Origin: Meandrina meandrites
Lineage: Eukaryota; Cnidaria; Anthozoa; Scleractinia; Meandrinidae
Length of the DNA stretch: 64,000 bases
Assembly: GCA_963693305.1 (NCBI GenBank)
Contig: OY855904.1
Span: 49,494,261 to 49,558,260, forward strand
Direction of reading: 5' to 3'
A program made the position numbers and the translations under genes. The notes below the pieces were generated by a model. It worked only from the letters and a program-made list of their open reading frames with translations, was not told the DNA's origin and did no database searches. How positions within the stretch are numbered: position 1 is the first letter of the stretch; every line of letters starts with the position of its first letter. Shown here in pieces: positions 1-10,764 of this stretch.

Positions 1-2747
1 TTTCATGGACTGGGCAAGCTAAATACCAACTATCAGGTTAAGCTGCACATCGATGAAGACGTGCCGCCCGTTGCGCAACCGCACAGAAGAGTCCCCTTCC
101 ATGTTCGCAAGCAGCTAGAAGAACAATTACGCCGCGACGAAGAGCTAGGCGTGATAGAACGTATAGAAGGTCCTACACCCTGGGTGTCCCCCATTGTGGT
201 TGCACCGAAACCGAAGTCTCCAGGCAAGGTACGCGTGTGCGTGGACATGCGCCAGGCAAACAAGGCGGTCAAGCGCGAGCGTCATGTCACCCCTACCGTG
301 AAGGAAATGATCGGAGACCTAAAGGGAGCGAGAGTCTTTAGCAAACTAGACCTCAACCAGGGCTACAATCAGCTTGAGTTGGCGCCTGAATCCCGATACA
401 TCACCACCTTCAGCACTCACATGGGTCTCATGCGTTACAAACGTCTCAACTTCGGAATATCAAGTGCCGCTGAAATCTTCCAGAACGTGATTCGAGAGAC
501 GCTGGAGGGCATTGATGGTGCGATGAACATCAGTGACGACATACTGGTATCTGGCAAGACACACGAAGAGCATGACCAGAACCTGAGGGCAGTATTCCAG
601 CGTTTGAGAGAGAAAGGCTTGACCCTTAACAAGAGCAAATGCGAGTACAGTAAAGACAAGTTGGAATTCTTCGGATACGTGTTCTCGAAAGACGGCATAT
701 CGCCAGACCCGAAGAAAGTTGAAGACGTGGTAAACCTTCACACACCATCGACAGCGTCAGAGGTGCGCAGCCTACTGGGAATGACGAATTACTGTTCGAG
801 GTTCATCCCAGACTACGCCACCAAGACAGAACCCCTACGCAAGCTCACTCACAAGGACCAACCGTGGTGTTGGACAGCAGAGCACGACCGTGCAGTCAGC
901 CAGCTGAAAGATGCACTAGTAACCGCACCCGTTACCGCCTACTTTGATCCTGACAAGGATACAGAGATCTCAGTTGATGCAAGTCCTGTCGGCTTGGCAG
1001 CCATCCTCACACAAGTGGACCCGAAGACCGATGAAAAGCACGTTATCACCTACGCAAGTCGCTCTCTCACAGCAACGGAACAACGGTACAGCCAGACGGA
1101 GCGGGAAGGTCTCGCTGTGGTTTGGGCTTGTGAACATTTGCATCTATACGTTTACGAGAAGCCCGTCACCATTTACACTGATCACAAACCCCTCGTGTCC
1201 ATCTATGACAATCCGAGTTCCAAGCCTCCCGCAAGAATCGAGAGATGGGCGTTAAGGCTACAACCGTACCAGATAACAGTCAAGTACCGAAGAGGCGACA
1301 TAAACCCTGCAGACTACCTATCACGGCACCCAACAAAGCATGCAGCTGAGACGAGCCGTCAGCAGAAAGTGGCAGAGGAGTACGTCAGCTACCTCACAAC
1401 TAACTCAACTCCCAAAGCCTTGAAGACACATGACATCGAGGCAGCCACACAAAGTGACGCAACCCTGCAAGCTGTAGCAGAGGCTGTCACGAAAGGCAAC
1501 TGGCATGATGCAGTCAAACGTCCCCGCGTTGATGCCAGCGATTTTCGGCTCCTAAAAAGAGTAAAGGATGAGCTGACCGTGAGTGCATCTGGCAACCTCA
1601 TCCTTCGTGGAACCCGCATTGTCATCCCTAAAAGTCTACAGGAACACGTGGTCAACCTCGCACATGAGGGTCATCAAGGACTTGTAAAAACGAAGTCACT
1701 ACTGCGCGAGAAAGTTTGGTTCCCGAACATTGACAAGTTAGTCGAAACCAAAGTGAAGTCTTGTGGTGCATGTTCAGTCGCTACTCCTGAGAGCAAGAGA
1801 GAACCCCTACAGATGTCACCACTCCCAGCAGCACCATGGAAGGAGCTAAGTGTGGACTTTGCTGAACTCCCCAACAAGGAGTACCTTCTCCTGATCACTG
1901 ATGACTACTCTAGGTACCCAGTAGTGGAGATAGTGAAATCAACCTCAGCAACAACAGTAATACCAAAGCTGGACAAGGCCTTCTCTGAATTTGGTGTCCC
2001 AGACATAGTAAGGTCTGACAACGGCCCCCCCCCCCCCCCTTCAACAGCAAAGACTTTGCGTCTTTTGCTGACGACCTTGGCTTCAAGCATCGAAAGGTAA
2101 CCCCAAAATGGGCCAGGGCAAACGGAGAAGTCGAGAGATTTGTGCGTACCGTGAAGAAAGTTGTCAAGACAGCAAAGTTGGAGCACAAGAACTACAAGCA
2201 AGAGCTGAACAGGCTACTAAGAAACTACCGAGCTACACCCCACAGTACTACAAGGGTTGCTCCGGCAACTGCATTGTTTGGCAGGCCAATGAAGACGAAG
2301 CTACCTGAAATGTCGTCACCCTGCTCAGACTTCGAGATCCGAGAGCGTGATCGGACAGCGAAAGCTAAGATGAAGAGTCACGCAGACAACAAACGGTACG
2401 TAAAGCCATCAACCTTGAAGGAAGGCGATGTGGTGTTTGTCAAGAGAGATGACTCTAAGAAGAAAAGCGACACTCCGTATGACCCAAGACCGCGCACTGT
2501 TGTGGAGAAAAAGGGATCTATGGTGACTGCAGAAGATGATGATGGCGTCCTGATTACGAGGAACTCTTCGTTCTTCAAAAGTGTGCCCGCAGCAGAGGAA
2601 GAGAAGGAAGAGAATGCCACTACTGAACAGCAAGAAGATTCAGCTGATGTCGCAGCACCATTGCAGCCTGATTCCACGCCGCCGAGACGCTACCCGCAGC
2701 GTATGCGGAGACAGCCAGTCAAATTTGACGACTATGTTTGTGGCTGA
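1..2747 (+). pseudogene. pol: Ty3/gypsy pol polyprotein (RT, RNase H, integrase), frameshifted
   Basis: The reading frame is open from base 1, so the ATG-like start at 61 is not a true start. Counting from 61, the reverse transcriptase has LDLNQGYNQL near residue 97 and the catalytic SDDIL near 159. RNase H follows with SVDASPVGLA, then the connecting stretch ending in DYLSRHP. The integrase starts with an H2C2 zinc finger (HEGHQG to CGAC) and a core with the aspartates in SVDFAEL and RSDNGP. At 2025-2039 a run of 15 C throws the frame off, with a stop at 2098-2100. The rest of the integrase, with a basic C-terminal tail, continues in another frame to a stop at 2745-2747. The function would be reverse transcription and insertion of the element. 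As read it is inactive, but a homopolymer miscount could also explain the break. Confidence 0.85.
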
Positions 2748-2961
2748 CACTATTTTGCATGCGAACCTTGTTAAGATTTTTGCTTTATAAGGACTCTGTT
2801 AAGATCTTGTTTTATAAGGACACTGTCAAGGTCTTTGTTAACCTTTGAGGACTTTAAACTGTATCTAGTTCTGCCCACTTGGCTCACCGTCACTTGCATT
2901 GTTTTGTTAAAAGAAATCGCTTGTCCGCGACATGCAAGATTTATTCTGAACAGGGGAGAGA

Positions 2962-3089
2962 TGTAATGTTGTTACCTTATATGGCAAAGCGTTGAGTTGT
3001 TTTAGGCCCCGGATGTAGAACCACGAGGGCATTAGATCTGATGGACACGGAATAAAGAAACACGGTTTATATTGAACAACACCGTCACA
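2962..3089 (+). repeat. probable 3' LTR of the gypsy element
   Basis: It begins with TGTAATGTTG directly after a purine-rich tract and ends near CACA. An AATAAA at about 3051 would serve as polyadenylation signal. At roughly 128 bp it is short for an LTR. The 5' partner is outside the window, so the ends cannot be compared. Confidence 0.45.
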
Positions 3090-3269
3090 ATTTCAAGAAC
3101 AGTACAACATGTATAAAATTAAATTTTAGTCCGAGAGTATGATAAATGACCATAAGGTTTCCATAGTTTAATTTAACAGTTACAGTTACATTTAAAAACA
3201 ACGTTTTGTTGCCGTTGAAATGTCTGCCGTAGTCTTTGTATCGATAAAACATGTGTCCATGACTTTTAT

Positions 3270-3342
3270 CTGAGAGCCCGCTTAATACGGACACCCCGAT
3301 AATACGGACACTTTGGCATGTCCTATGGGTGTCCGTGTTAAC
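3270..3342. mobile_element. possible pogo/Tigger-like terminal fragment
   Basis: The stretch contains repeated, inverted versions of a GTCCGTATTA motif (AATACGGACACC twice and GGTGTCCGTGTTA), as seen at ends of pogo/Tigger DNA transposons. No transposase and no partner end were found nearby, so this is a relic at best. Bases 3090-3600 otherwise show nothing recognisable. Confidence 0.35.
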
Positions 3343-3602
3343 AATACAATACATGGGCCTCAGTGTGGCATAGCGCACAATTTTCAACGCGAAGTACTGT
3401 ATTTAAATATTGAACATGTAAAGCGGATTATATGTGTTAGCTATCTGGTTGTTATTTGGCCTTGTAAATTGTTAATAATGATAATTGAATCACTATATTT
3501 CGGGAAAATTATTTATTTGCTCCGTTGTAGTGTCATTTGCACTACGCTGGCGCAAATACTTAGTAAACAATATTCCCTCGAAAAGTCATTTTATTGTCCT
3601 AA

Positions 3603-3994
3603 TTAAAGGGGCACTATCACGGCTGATCATAGAAATTTCTATTTTCTTATTTCCTCAGTATATTTCCAAATGCCACCAAATACATGAATAAATTTGATAA
3701 ATAGATTCCACAAAACAGGATAGAACAGTTATTTTGAGGAAGAAGTACAGGATTGCAAGGATGGAAGTGGATTGCGATTGATTTTTGGACAGGATGTCCA
3801 GAATTCAAAGCTGCCATTCTGGTGAAATTTTGAACATTTTGTTAGTCACTGTTTCCTCTTAGTTGATATTTCTTTGCATTTACCACTGTAAGCCTTTTTT
3901 TCTTCCTATTGCAAGACAATTAAGTACAATTTATTGCAAGCTACAGCCCATTCTTATAAAATATGATATTTCAGCCGTGATAGTGCCCCTTTAA
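3603..3994. mobile_element. TTAA-flanked MITE, copy 1 (piggyBac-like)
   Basis: A perfect 22-bp inverted repeat that includes the TTAA target (TTAAAGGGGCACTATCACGG, plus CT) bounds 392 bp with no coding content. TTAA duplication is the hallmark of piggyBac-type transposition. A second copy with the same ends lies at 53315-53703. Confidence 0.75.
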
Positions 3995-4250
3995 GGACGT
4001 TCGCGTGAGAATCTTCAAACATTGACTTTTTTCTAAACCTTTCACCACTGGTATGTGACAATAGTTTTACTGTCGCATGTCTAAGTTAGGAAAATTCTTC
4101 TAAAATTCAGCATGGCTAAACGTATTCTGTTTTCACATGTCTGAAGGCAAAGAAAACGTGCAAATGCGCGTGTATTATGTCGTTACATCTCATTAGTATT
4201 TAACACGTGCAGCAGCTCGCGTGCACCCGACAACGTTTCTCGAAATAGCA

Positions 4251-4644
4251 GTATATAGCTTAGCATCTTGTGAAGTCCCGAATTATATGAATATTAAATA
4301 TTCACAAATTGTTTGTGCGTGTTTAGGAACACCTTTGTTTCTTCTTGCTCACTGAAAGTATGTATTTTGCACTACGGTTGAAAAGTTGATCACAACATTG
4401 AAAGACTTTTAATAATCAAGCGCGATCACCCGGGACAATCCGCGTAGTCAAGAACTGGTGACGCTCAAACACAAATTGTTAACACCGGGCCTTCAAATAG
4501 GATTAATAATTCATAGCGGACGTGTTATTAGCCGAGATATAAATCATCATTTCACTAACAAAGCTGCAAGCTGAAGATTTTTTCTCAAAGCTCCATAACC
4601 TCGTCAACTTCAAGGTAACCTCATTTTCACACCACCCAGGAACA
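4251..4644 (+). repeat. 5' flank shared by receptor copies
   Basis: The sequence from the 'tagcttagcatcttgtgaag' motif through 'taggaacacctttgtttctt' to the receptor start is alignable by eye with 10147-10764, and partly with 12605-12790. The duplication unit of the receptor cluster therefore included several hundred bases of upstream DNA, and probably the promoter. No TATA box or initiator can be assigned with confidence. Confidence 0.6.
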
Positions 4645-5557
4645 ATGGCGAACTTTACTGTACAAGGGGAACTACACAAGCAAACTGAACCAAACACTCA
4701 GCGCACCACCAGCAGGCATAGCTGAATTTTTTTCAGCTTTGAACATTTTTCTTTCCATCACCGCTGCTGTGGGCAATGCTCTTATCCTTATAGCTCTAAA
4801 GAATGTCTTTTCTATTCATCCTCCGACAAAGCTTTTCTTTCGATTTCTGGCGGTCACTGATCTTTGCGTTGGTCTTATTGCACAACCCCTCTTTGCTACC
4901 TATATTATTTTTTGTATAATAAAGATGAACGTGAATGTGCTGTACTACGTTTCGGATATTTGGAGTGCTGTTTTGGATATAACTTTGTATGGAGTATCTA
5001 CCTTGACCTCGACCGCAATTAGTGTGGACAGACTTCTCGCCCTGTTGCTGGGAATCAGATACAGACATGTCGTAACATTAAGGCGAGTTCGTGCTGTCAT
5101 AACTTGTTTTTGGTTAATTGCTACTTTATGTGGATGGCTTTGGGTGAAGAGAATTTATATCGCCAATAAGGCAGTCTCTGTTGGTGCATTACTTTGTGTG
5201 GTGACTTCGATTTTCTGTTACGCGACGATCCATCTCAAACTACGACATCAACAAGCCCAAGTACATAACAATGTCTACGGACAACAGAACAGACAAGGGA
5301 TTCCACTAAACATAGCAAGATACAAAAAGACAGTTTCCAGCATTATGTGGGTGCAGTTGGCATTAGTTGCCTGCTATCTTCCGTGGGTCATTGGGACTGG
5401 GCTGGATACGAATGGAATACAACATGACGTGTCTTGGTTAGCGACAATAACTTTAGTCTACTTAAATTCATCTCTAAATCCGATCCTGTACTGTTGGAAA
5501 ATCAGAGAAGTGAAACAAGCAGTCAAAGGCACAATCAGGCAGTTTTCCTGTTTTTAA
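4645..5557 (+). pseudogene. class A (rhodopsin-like) GPCR, copy 1, N-terminal frameshift
   Basis: From about 4667 to the stop the frame encodes seven hydrophobic segments with class A marks: GN in TM1, LAVTDL in TM2, DRLLAL at the end of TM3 (in place of DRY), CYLPW in TM6 and NPILY in TM7, then a short tail ending FSCF. It is closely similar to the intact gene at 10765. The ATG at 4645, which matches the start of that gene, is in a different frame because one extra base lies between it and TM1 (about 4655-4668). The correct frame has no ATG before TM1. Either this is a young pseudogene or the base is an error. The short second extracellular loop suggests the melanocortin/adenosine-like branch, but the ligand cannot be told. 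Confidence 0.75.
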
Positions 5558-5990
5558 AAGACTAGCTGTGTGGATCCACAAAGTTGAAAAGTTCAATTGA
5601 CAGCTTCCAAATAGCGTCAAAAATTACGGCATCTAAATGAACTTCAAATCGAATTGTGTAATATTGAGAAAGTGTTTCATTACGAATGATAAACTTGAAA
5701 ACCGTACACAAAGAAGGGCCTTCCATTACCCATCTATTGACGCCAATAGTGAAGCAACAACTTTGTGTTTTAACTGCTTTAATTTAGTTATCATGCTAAG
5801 CCACCGATGAGAAATGTAAAAGCACAATTAGGTTTCATAACAGACAATTGTAGCTGTTAAAACAGTTTGTGCGGATTCCTCTTTGGGTGAGTGCATAACC
5901 TCTAATATTATGACCTTTACAAGAGTTCAAACACCGGCTAGCAGTTAGGCTTATAAATATATGACGTATGTAAAAAATTTGTTACATAGA
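5558..5990 (+). repeat. 3' flank shared by receptor copies
   Basis: The bases after the stop ('aaaagactagctgtgt...') align with 11686-11995 and, on the minus strand, with 60965-61476. Shared marks include a 'cgtagacaaagatg...ttacccat' block and a 'gattcctctt...gagt' block. It is non-coding. The region 5990-7010 beyond it is AT-rich, with an A-run at 6645-6658 and no recognisable gene. Confidence 0.55.
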
Positions 5991-7147
5991 TTAACACAGT
6001 ACGTAAACTAAAATCCTCTCATTATTTTGAATTTGTTGTTGGTAATTCGTCAGTTGTCACCAATCGTGTTTACTTTTGGCTTCTCATGACTTTTTTTTCT
6101 TATAGATATAGGCTTCCTTAAGTTTGAACGTAGCTTTGTATATCACAATAAAGGACTTAACACTCTTTTCTTTTATAAGAATGTCGTTTTTCCGGAAAAT
6201 ATTCTTGTCAATATTCTTAGATTATAACATATGAAATTTCTGTTTTAGAATGTATTGGGGTATCAATTACAAATGTTTCATGTCTAGATCTGTATACCAT
6301 CTGAAAACCATACATGTGTATTACATGTACCGTTCATCGAACTGTCATTAGCATCGAAAATTGGACTAGTGCAAGTTTTTAGCGATTTATTGGCTAGTTT
6401 CGCCGTTTAGAGAAAGGAGAATTTTATACGATTTAATTAAAACATAAAATTGTATTCTATTTAACAAATTGACGTCAGTTTTTTTATGAAAAGCCTTTTG
6501 CTTGCCACAGTTTCTCCTGTTTCTACTATAAGCATGTAGTGAATTACCGATAGTTTGCGATAACTTTTCTTCAAACGTTTTCGCTCCAAAGCCTACAATG
6601 TTTGTGCGTGTGAGAAACGGGAATCTCCTGGTTTCCATTGACTGCAAAAAAAAAAAAAAGAAAAAACAGTGACTGCAAAAGCCGTCTACAAAAAGATCGG
6701 AGAGGGAAAAAAAATCCTGTGCGAAATACAAACGTGGCCGGTTAGGCCTTTCCTGATTATGCTAGTAAAACTGGTATTTTATGCTCCTAGCAATTCACGT
6801 TTGACGCTCAAGAAAATGCTCAAATTATGCTCGATTCTCAAAAAAATGCTACTTGGTTCAAGTAAAAGCTTTGTTTTACTTCAAGCAAAACGTGCAAACT
6901 CGGGCATCATGTGTACTCATCATCAACTGAATGAAGTGAAAAGTACTTGATTGTTTGTTTATAAAACTTATGATGCTGCCAAAACTTGTCCAATGATCAA
7001 CAGTTCGATCCCAGTGAGGTGTCGTTGAAGGGACTGGTCTATAATTATAATTATAATTATAAATGTTGTTTATAATGGTCATGCACTTAGCTTCGAGATA
7101 GCTAGTTTGCAAACATGCCACCGAAACATAGGAAACAAATAATATTA

Positions 7148-7210
7148 AATGAACATAACATGATTAAAAATCCCAACTGGCAGGAGGCAGACCAGTTGGC
7201 TATAATATGT
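7148..7210 (-). mobile_element. SINE 3'-region fragment
   Basis: Read on the minus strand, a GGTCTGCCTCCTGCCAGTTG block followed by GGATTTTTAA matches the tail of the SINE at 31775-31970 (CCTCCTTCCAGTTGGGATTT). No tRNA-like head is attached here, so it is a truncated or older copy. Confidence 0.5.
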
Positions 7211-7663
7211 TGCTATCTATGTTGTCCGTCATTATTTCCTTCTATGAGCTGCAAGTTTCGAGAAGATGGCGTGGCACTGGCTGAGGCCATCTTGTTTGAG
7301 CAAGCGTGTGAACGGCCTCTGAAAGGTAACCCTGACCAACTAGGTTCAGACTTCTTTCGAGTCACTTCAGCTGTACTCAGTTCGTACTTCAGTAAGAGAA
7401 ATCCTTCTCAAATCATCACGATGCTTTTGAATTAAAAAATTTAGCAATTAAAATATTTTGAGTGCTGAAATCTAGATCAAAGTTATGCAAAATGCTAAAT
7501 AACGCTAGCAATTCTTTTCACAGTAAAAGGGTGAAAAAAATGCTTGCTTAACCAAATTCTGGGATTTCTGTAACTGAAGTATGAACTGAGTGCACCTGAA
7601 TTTGACTCGAAGAAGTCTGAAATATCATTTTCTCTGCGGCTGCTCTTTGATTGATTGTTAGAG

Positions 7664-7754
7664 ATTGTCGCTTTTCAAAAGGCTTTTGACATCCATTTGT
7701 CTGCAGTCGACTATTCCTTTCAATATTTCCTTTTCGTTTTTGAGGCGACAAAGG
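7664..7754 (+). repeat. direct repeat, left copy
   Basis: The stretch from 'attgtcgcttttca' to 'gaggcgacaaaggt' recurs with about 80 percent identity by eye at 8450-8541. The two copies bracket the inverted-repeat element at 7912 and the fold-back at 8316. Confidence 0.6.
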
Positions 7755-7911
7755 TGTTCCCGATATCTGGCTAGTAGCATGCGAACACGCGTTGCTCATT
7801 TGTTTTATTCGGGAAGCATTTTATTTTTCACAATCAATACGCCGTCGTTTTGCTCTCATGGCTCTCTGACATGCGTTCGTTCGGGTGCTTTTTCATTGAT
7901 TATTAGATATT

Positions 7912-8311
7912 GTTATACCCCCAACTGAAATGCTGTTTTCTATTAGCGTGTCACGTGGCGGGCGTCAAAACTCTGACTCCCTAGGGAGAACAAAACTCAC
8001 TAACTCCCTAGGGAGACAACAGCTTTTAACTTTGGACTTGCACGTGATCAGGACGTCCGGCTCGCAGCGGCGGGAAATTTGTGAATGAAATTCAAAAGCA
8101 ACCAGGATTATTTTTGAGTCTTGAAGTCATGGCCACAAAACGCTTTCAAGTGAGAAGTGAAGAAGAAATAGAGCAACTAATACGCGACAAATGCTCAAAA
8201 TCAACAAACAAAACAACTGCAAATGTGTATTTGCGATCTTTGGCTCTTCATTAAATTGCAACATATTACACTCATGTGTAGTTTGCTTTATTTTCAGTTG
8301 GGGGGTAAAAC
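7912..8311. mobile_element. short TIR element (MITE-like)
   Basis: The ends are inverted copies: GTTATACCCCCAACTGAAA at 7912-7930 and, reverse-complemented, GTTTTACCCCCCAACTGAAA at 8292-8311. Inside, two CTCCCTAGGGAG palindromes flank an 'aacaaaactcact' motif that also occurs in the adjoining fold-back. There is no coding content. No clear target duplication was found. Confidence 0.5.
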
Positions 8312-8315
8312 AAAA

Positions 8316-8446
8316 CACTTAATGACTGGCCCCTCGGGAAACAGTGAGTTTTGTTTCCCCGATGTTCCCTCGGCTCTGCCTCGGGGAAAATCGAGGGTCT
8401 CGGGGAAACAAAACTCACTGTTTCCCGAGGGGCCAGTCATTAAGTG
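8316..8446. mobile_element. fold-back element with perfect 47-bp arms
   Basis: The arms 8316-8362 (starting CACTTAATGACTGGCC) and 8400-8446 are exact reverse complements around a 37-base loop that is itself GC-rich and partly self-pairing. The arms are much more GC-rich than the surroundings. The architecture and end motif resemble the element at 34527-34669. Confidence 0.8.
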
Positions 8447-8449
8447 CTT

Positions 8450-8541
8450 ATTGTCGCTTTTCATAAGACTATTGATGTCCATTTTTCTGCAGTCAAGTCT
8501 TCTTTATAATATATGCTTTTCATTTTTGAGGCAACAAAGGT
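8450..8541 (+). repeat. direct repeat, right copy
   Basis: This is the partner of 7664-7754. It starts immediately after the fold-back and is followed by a short ATT microsatellite (about 8546-8562). Bases 8565-9590 hold no gene or repeat that I can recognise, apart from a lone 'ttcataggcactt' motif near 8835 that resembles the end of the 19260/39575 MITE family. Confidence 0.55.
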
Positions 8542-9599
8542 TTTTTTATTATTATTATTACACATCCAGTTGTTTCATTGGACGCCATTTTAAAATTGAT
8601 ATGGATTATCGAGGAAATTTAGAGCAAATATATGCCTATGTACTTCCTCCTCCCTAAATATACACGACTTTGGAGCAAAAGGACAGGTAGCAGAGGAGGC
8701 ACAGGAAGACACGTACGTTTAAACAAAATTTAATGTATAAATTAATTGTTTAGCAGGAACGGACAAGGAAAGCCCCCACACAAACAAATAGTCTACCTCC
8801 ATTTTGCATAATGCAAAATAGTCGTAATAGACGTTTCATAGGCACTTGAAAATTTCGCAAATTTCACCCTCCATATTCTTATAAAAAATATTCCTATAAA
8901 AAGGAGTGTAACGTGACATACAGAGCAGCCACTTTAATTAGAAACTGCTACTCACAAAAAAACTCGGAAATACATAAATAGCCTATGCATGAAGATAAAT
9001 ATTTAACAAATGGATAAATTGATTGATTGCTTGTCAATGAATACTAGCCACGCAAATACACTGTTCAACTAGTCTCTGTAAGAAATGTTAGCCAATCGTA
9101 GGTCACCCTCTAACATTTAGACAGATTTCTCCAACAATTCGCTGATGCACTTTTATAAAGCTGGAGAGAGTTAAAGCAAGAGTCCTTCTTGTCTATAACA
9201 AAACGCGGCGCAACCCAACAAAACACAAGGACATCTGCTGCACTCGAAAGAACTACAAACTAGAGTAGACCAGCTCACATCCACAATATATGCAACCAGA
9301 GTGACTAAGATTCTATTCCGTAATAAGTATAAAAATGTTTGTAGTCGAAACTATAGAAATATAAGAACGCGTTTCAGAATCCAGTGGAAAAGTTGGTTTT
9401 TATTTTACACGGTTTTTATTTCTACTGCAAGTTTTTGCATCCGAAATGACGAACTTTAGGCTGGTGAACTTCTCACATTTATTTACAAATTCCAAGGCAT
9501 TTTCAAGGCAGCCATGCTGTAGGACAAGAACAAAGCGTTTTCCTCCGCTGGAAACTAAACATTTTTATCATGCAAACTTTGCGAAAAAGTTTTTTTGTT

Positions 9600-9764
9600 G
9601 TTTTGACCACCAACATGGCCACCTTGTCACGTGGTTGTAAGCGATCAATTGAATTTGGGTCCACCAGACACAAGTCCGTCTAATAGCAGGGAGCAGAAAA
9701 TGAACCCGGGACCTCCGGATTTCAAGTCTAGCGCCGTAACCACTAGGCCACGCTGCCTCCACGT
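9600..9764 (-). mobile_element. tRNA-derived SINE
   Basis: On the minus strand the head reads GTGGCCTAGTGGTTACGGCG (A-box region), then a CTAGACTTGAAATCC anticodon-arm-like block and GGTCCCGGGTTCA (B box), which is the order of an RNA polymerase III promoter in a tRNA. A non-tRNA body follows towards an A-rich stretch near 9600. It cannot be a functional tRNA because the acceptor stem does not pair. Confidence 0.7.
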
Positions 9765-10146
9765 TAGCAACAAACTTTAATTTCGATTTGCGATCACCTG
9801 CACTTGCAAGGAGAAGCGTGTGGAGAAAATTAATTCTTTTGACTAGCCCACGCTACTAGACTGCGCAACGACAAATGTTTATTTTGTCAAGAGCAAAACA
9901 TTTTACCTTTTAATTAGATTTTCTACAAGTCGAGTTCAGGCAGCGCTCAGCACAAGAGAGCGGACCTTTCAGTTTTAGTTTTCACGGCTTTCGGGGGGAA
10001 TTTTTTGCAAAGCAGAAGAAATTTTGCCACAATATTCTGGTAATAAACTGAAACGATAAGAATTTTGTCATCTGTCAAACGATGCTAATTTTCAGAAGTT
10101 AAAAATAATAGTTTAAAATTCGGAAGCAATTTTTCCCGGCTTTAAA

Positions 10147-10764
10147 ACTGTTCATAGATAGCTTAGCATCTTGTGAAGTCCTGGATGATATGAATATTTT
10201 AATATTCACAATTTTTTTTGTGCGTGTTTAGGAACACCTTTGTTTCTTCTTGCTCAATACAAGTATGTATTTTGCACCACGTTTGACAAGTCGATAACTA
10301 TATTAAAGGATTTTAAATAAACAAGCACGATCACCCTGACAACCCGCTTTTAATTACTAGAGGATAACCTCTTTGCAGCTGTTACATGGGTCTTACTGAA
10401 TTGATAGAATCGAAAAGACTCTACACCAAAAGTAACAGCAGAATATGAAACACTGCCATTCTTTTCATTGAAAACCTTTTGTTACAAATATCTGTGACCG
10501 ATGCTATTCTTGCTATCTTTATTGTATGAAACCAAGTACAACCAACTGACAGATCTATTAGTTTCAACCCAAGAAGACGGTCAAACACAAATTGTTAACA
10601 CCGGGCCTTTTATTTATAAAGGGTAAATAGGAAGTCCTGTATTAACACCTACAAATCGCAAGGGGACGTCTTATTAGCGACATAACAGAGCTGAAAGCTG
10701 AAATTGTTTTCTCCAAAACCTCGTTAACTTCAAGGCAATCTTATTTTCAGGCCACCCAGGAACA
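10147..10764 (+). repeat. 5' flank of receptor copy 2
   Basis: This flank is alignable with 4251-4644 at its left part ('gatagcttagcatcttgtgaag' onward) and again just before the ATG ('ttattagcga...cacccaggaaca'). About 230 bases in the middle (10330-10570) are absent from copy 1, so an insertion or deletion separates the two upstream regions. Confidence 0.55.

Larger units (their letters stand above)
1..3089 (+). mobile_element. Ty3/gypsy LTR retrotransposon, 3' part
   Basis: This stretch runs from inside the pol gene, which is already open at base 1, through integrase to a polypurine-like tract (GGGGAGAGA, 2953-2961) and a probable 3' LTR. The domain order reverse transcriptase, RNase H, integrase defines the Ty3/gypsy group. 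Gag, protease and the 5' LTR would lie upstream of the window. The copy is broken by a frameshift (see the pol entry). The boundary at 2962 rests on the TG after the purine tract, and the boundary near 3089 on a weak CA end, so the right edge is uncertain. Confidence 0.85.

Noticed and set aside
7115..7435. 106-codon plus-strand frame
   Set aside because: Its first part is the reverse of a SINE tail and the rest has no similarity that I recognise.
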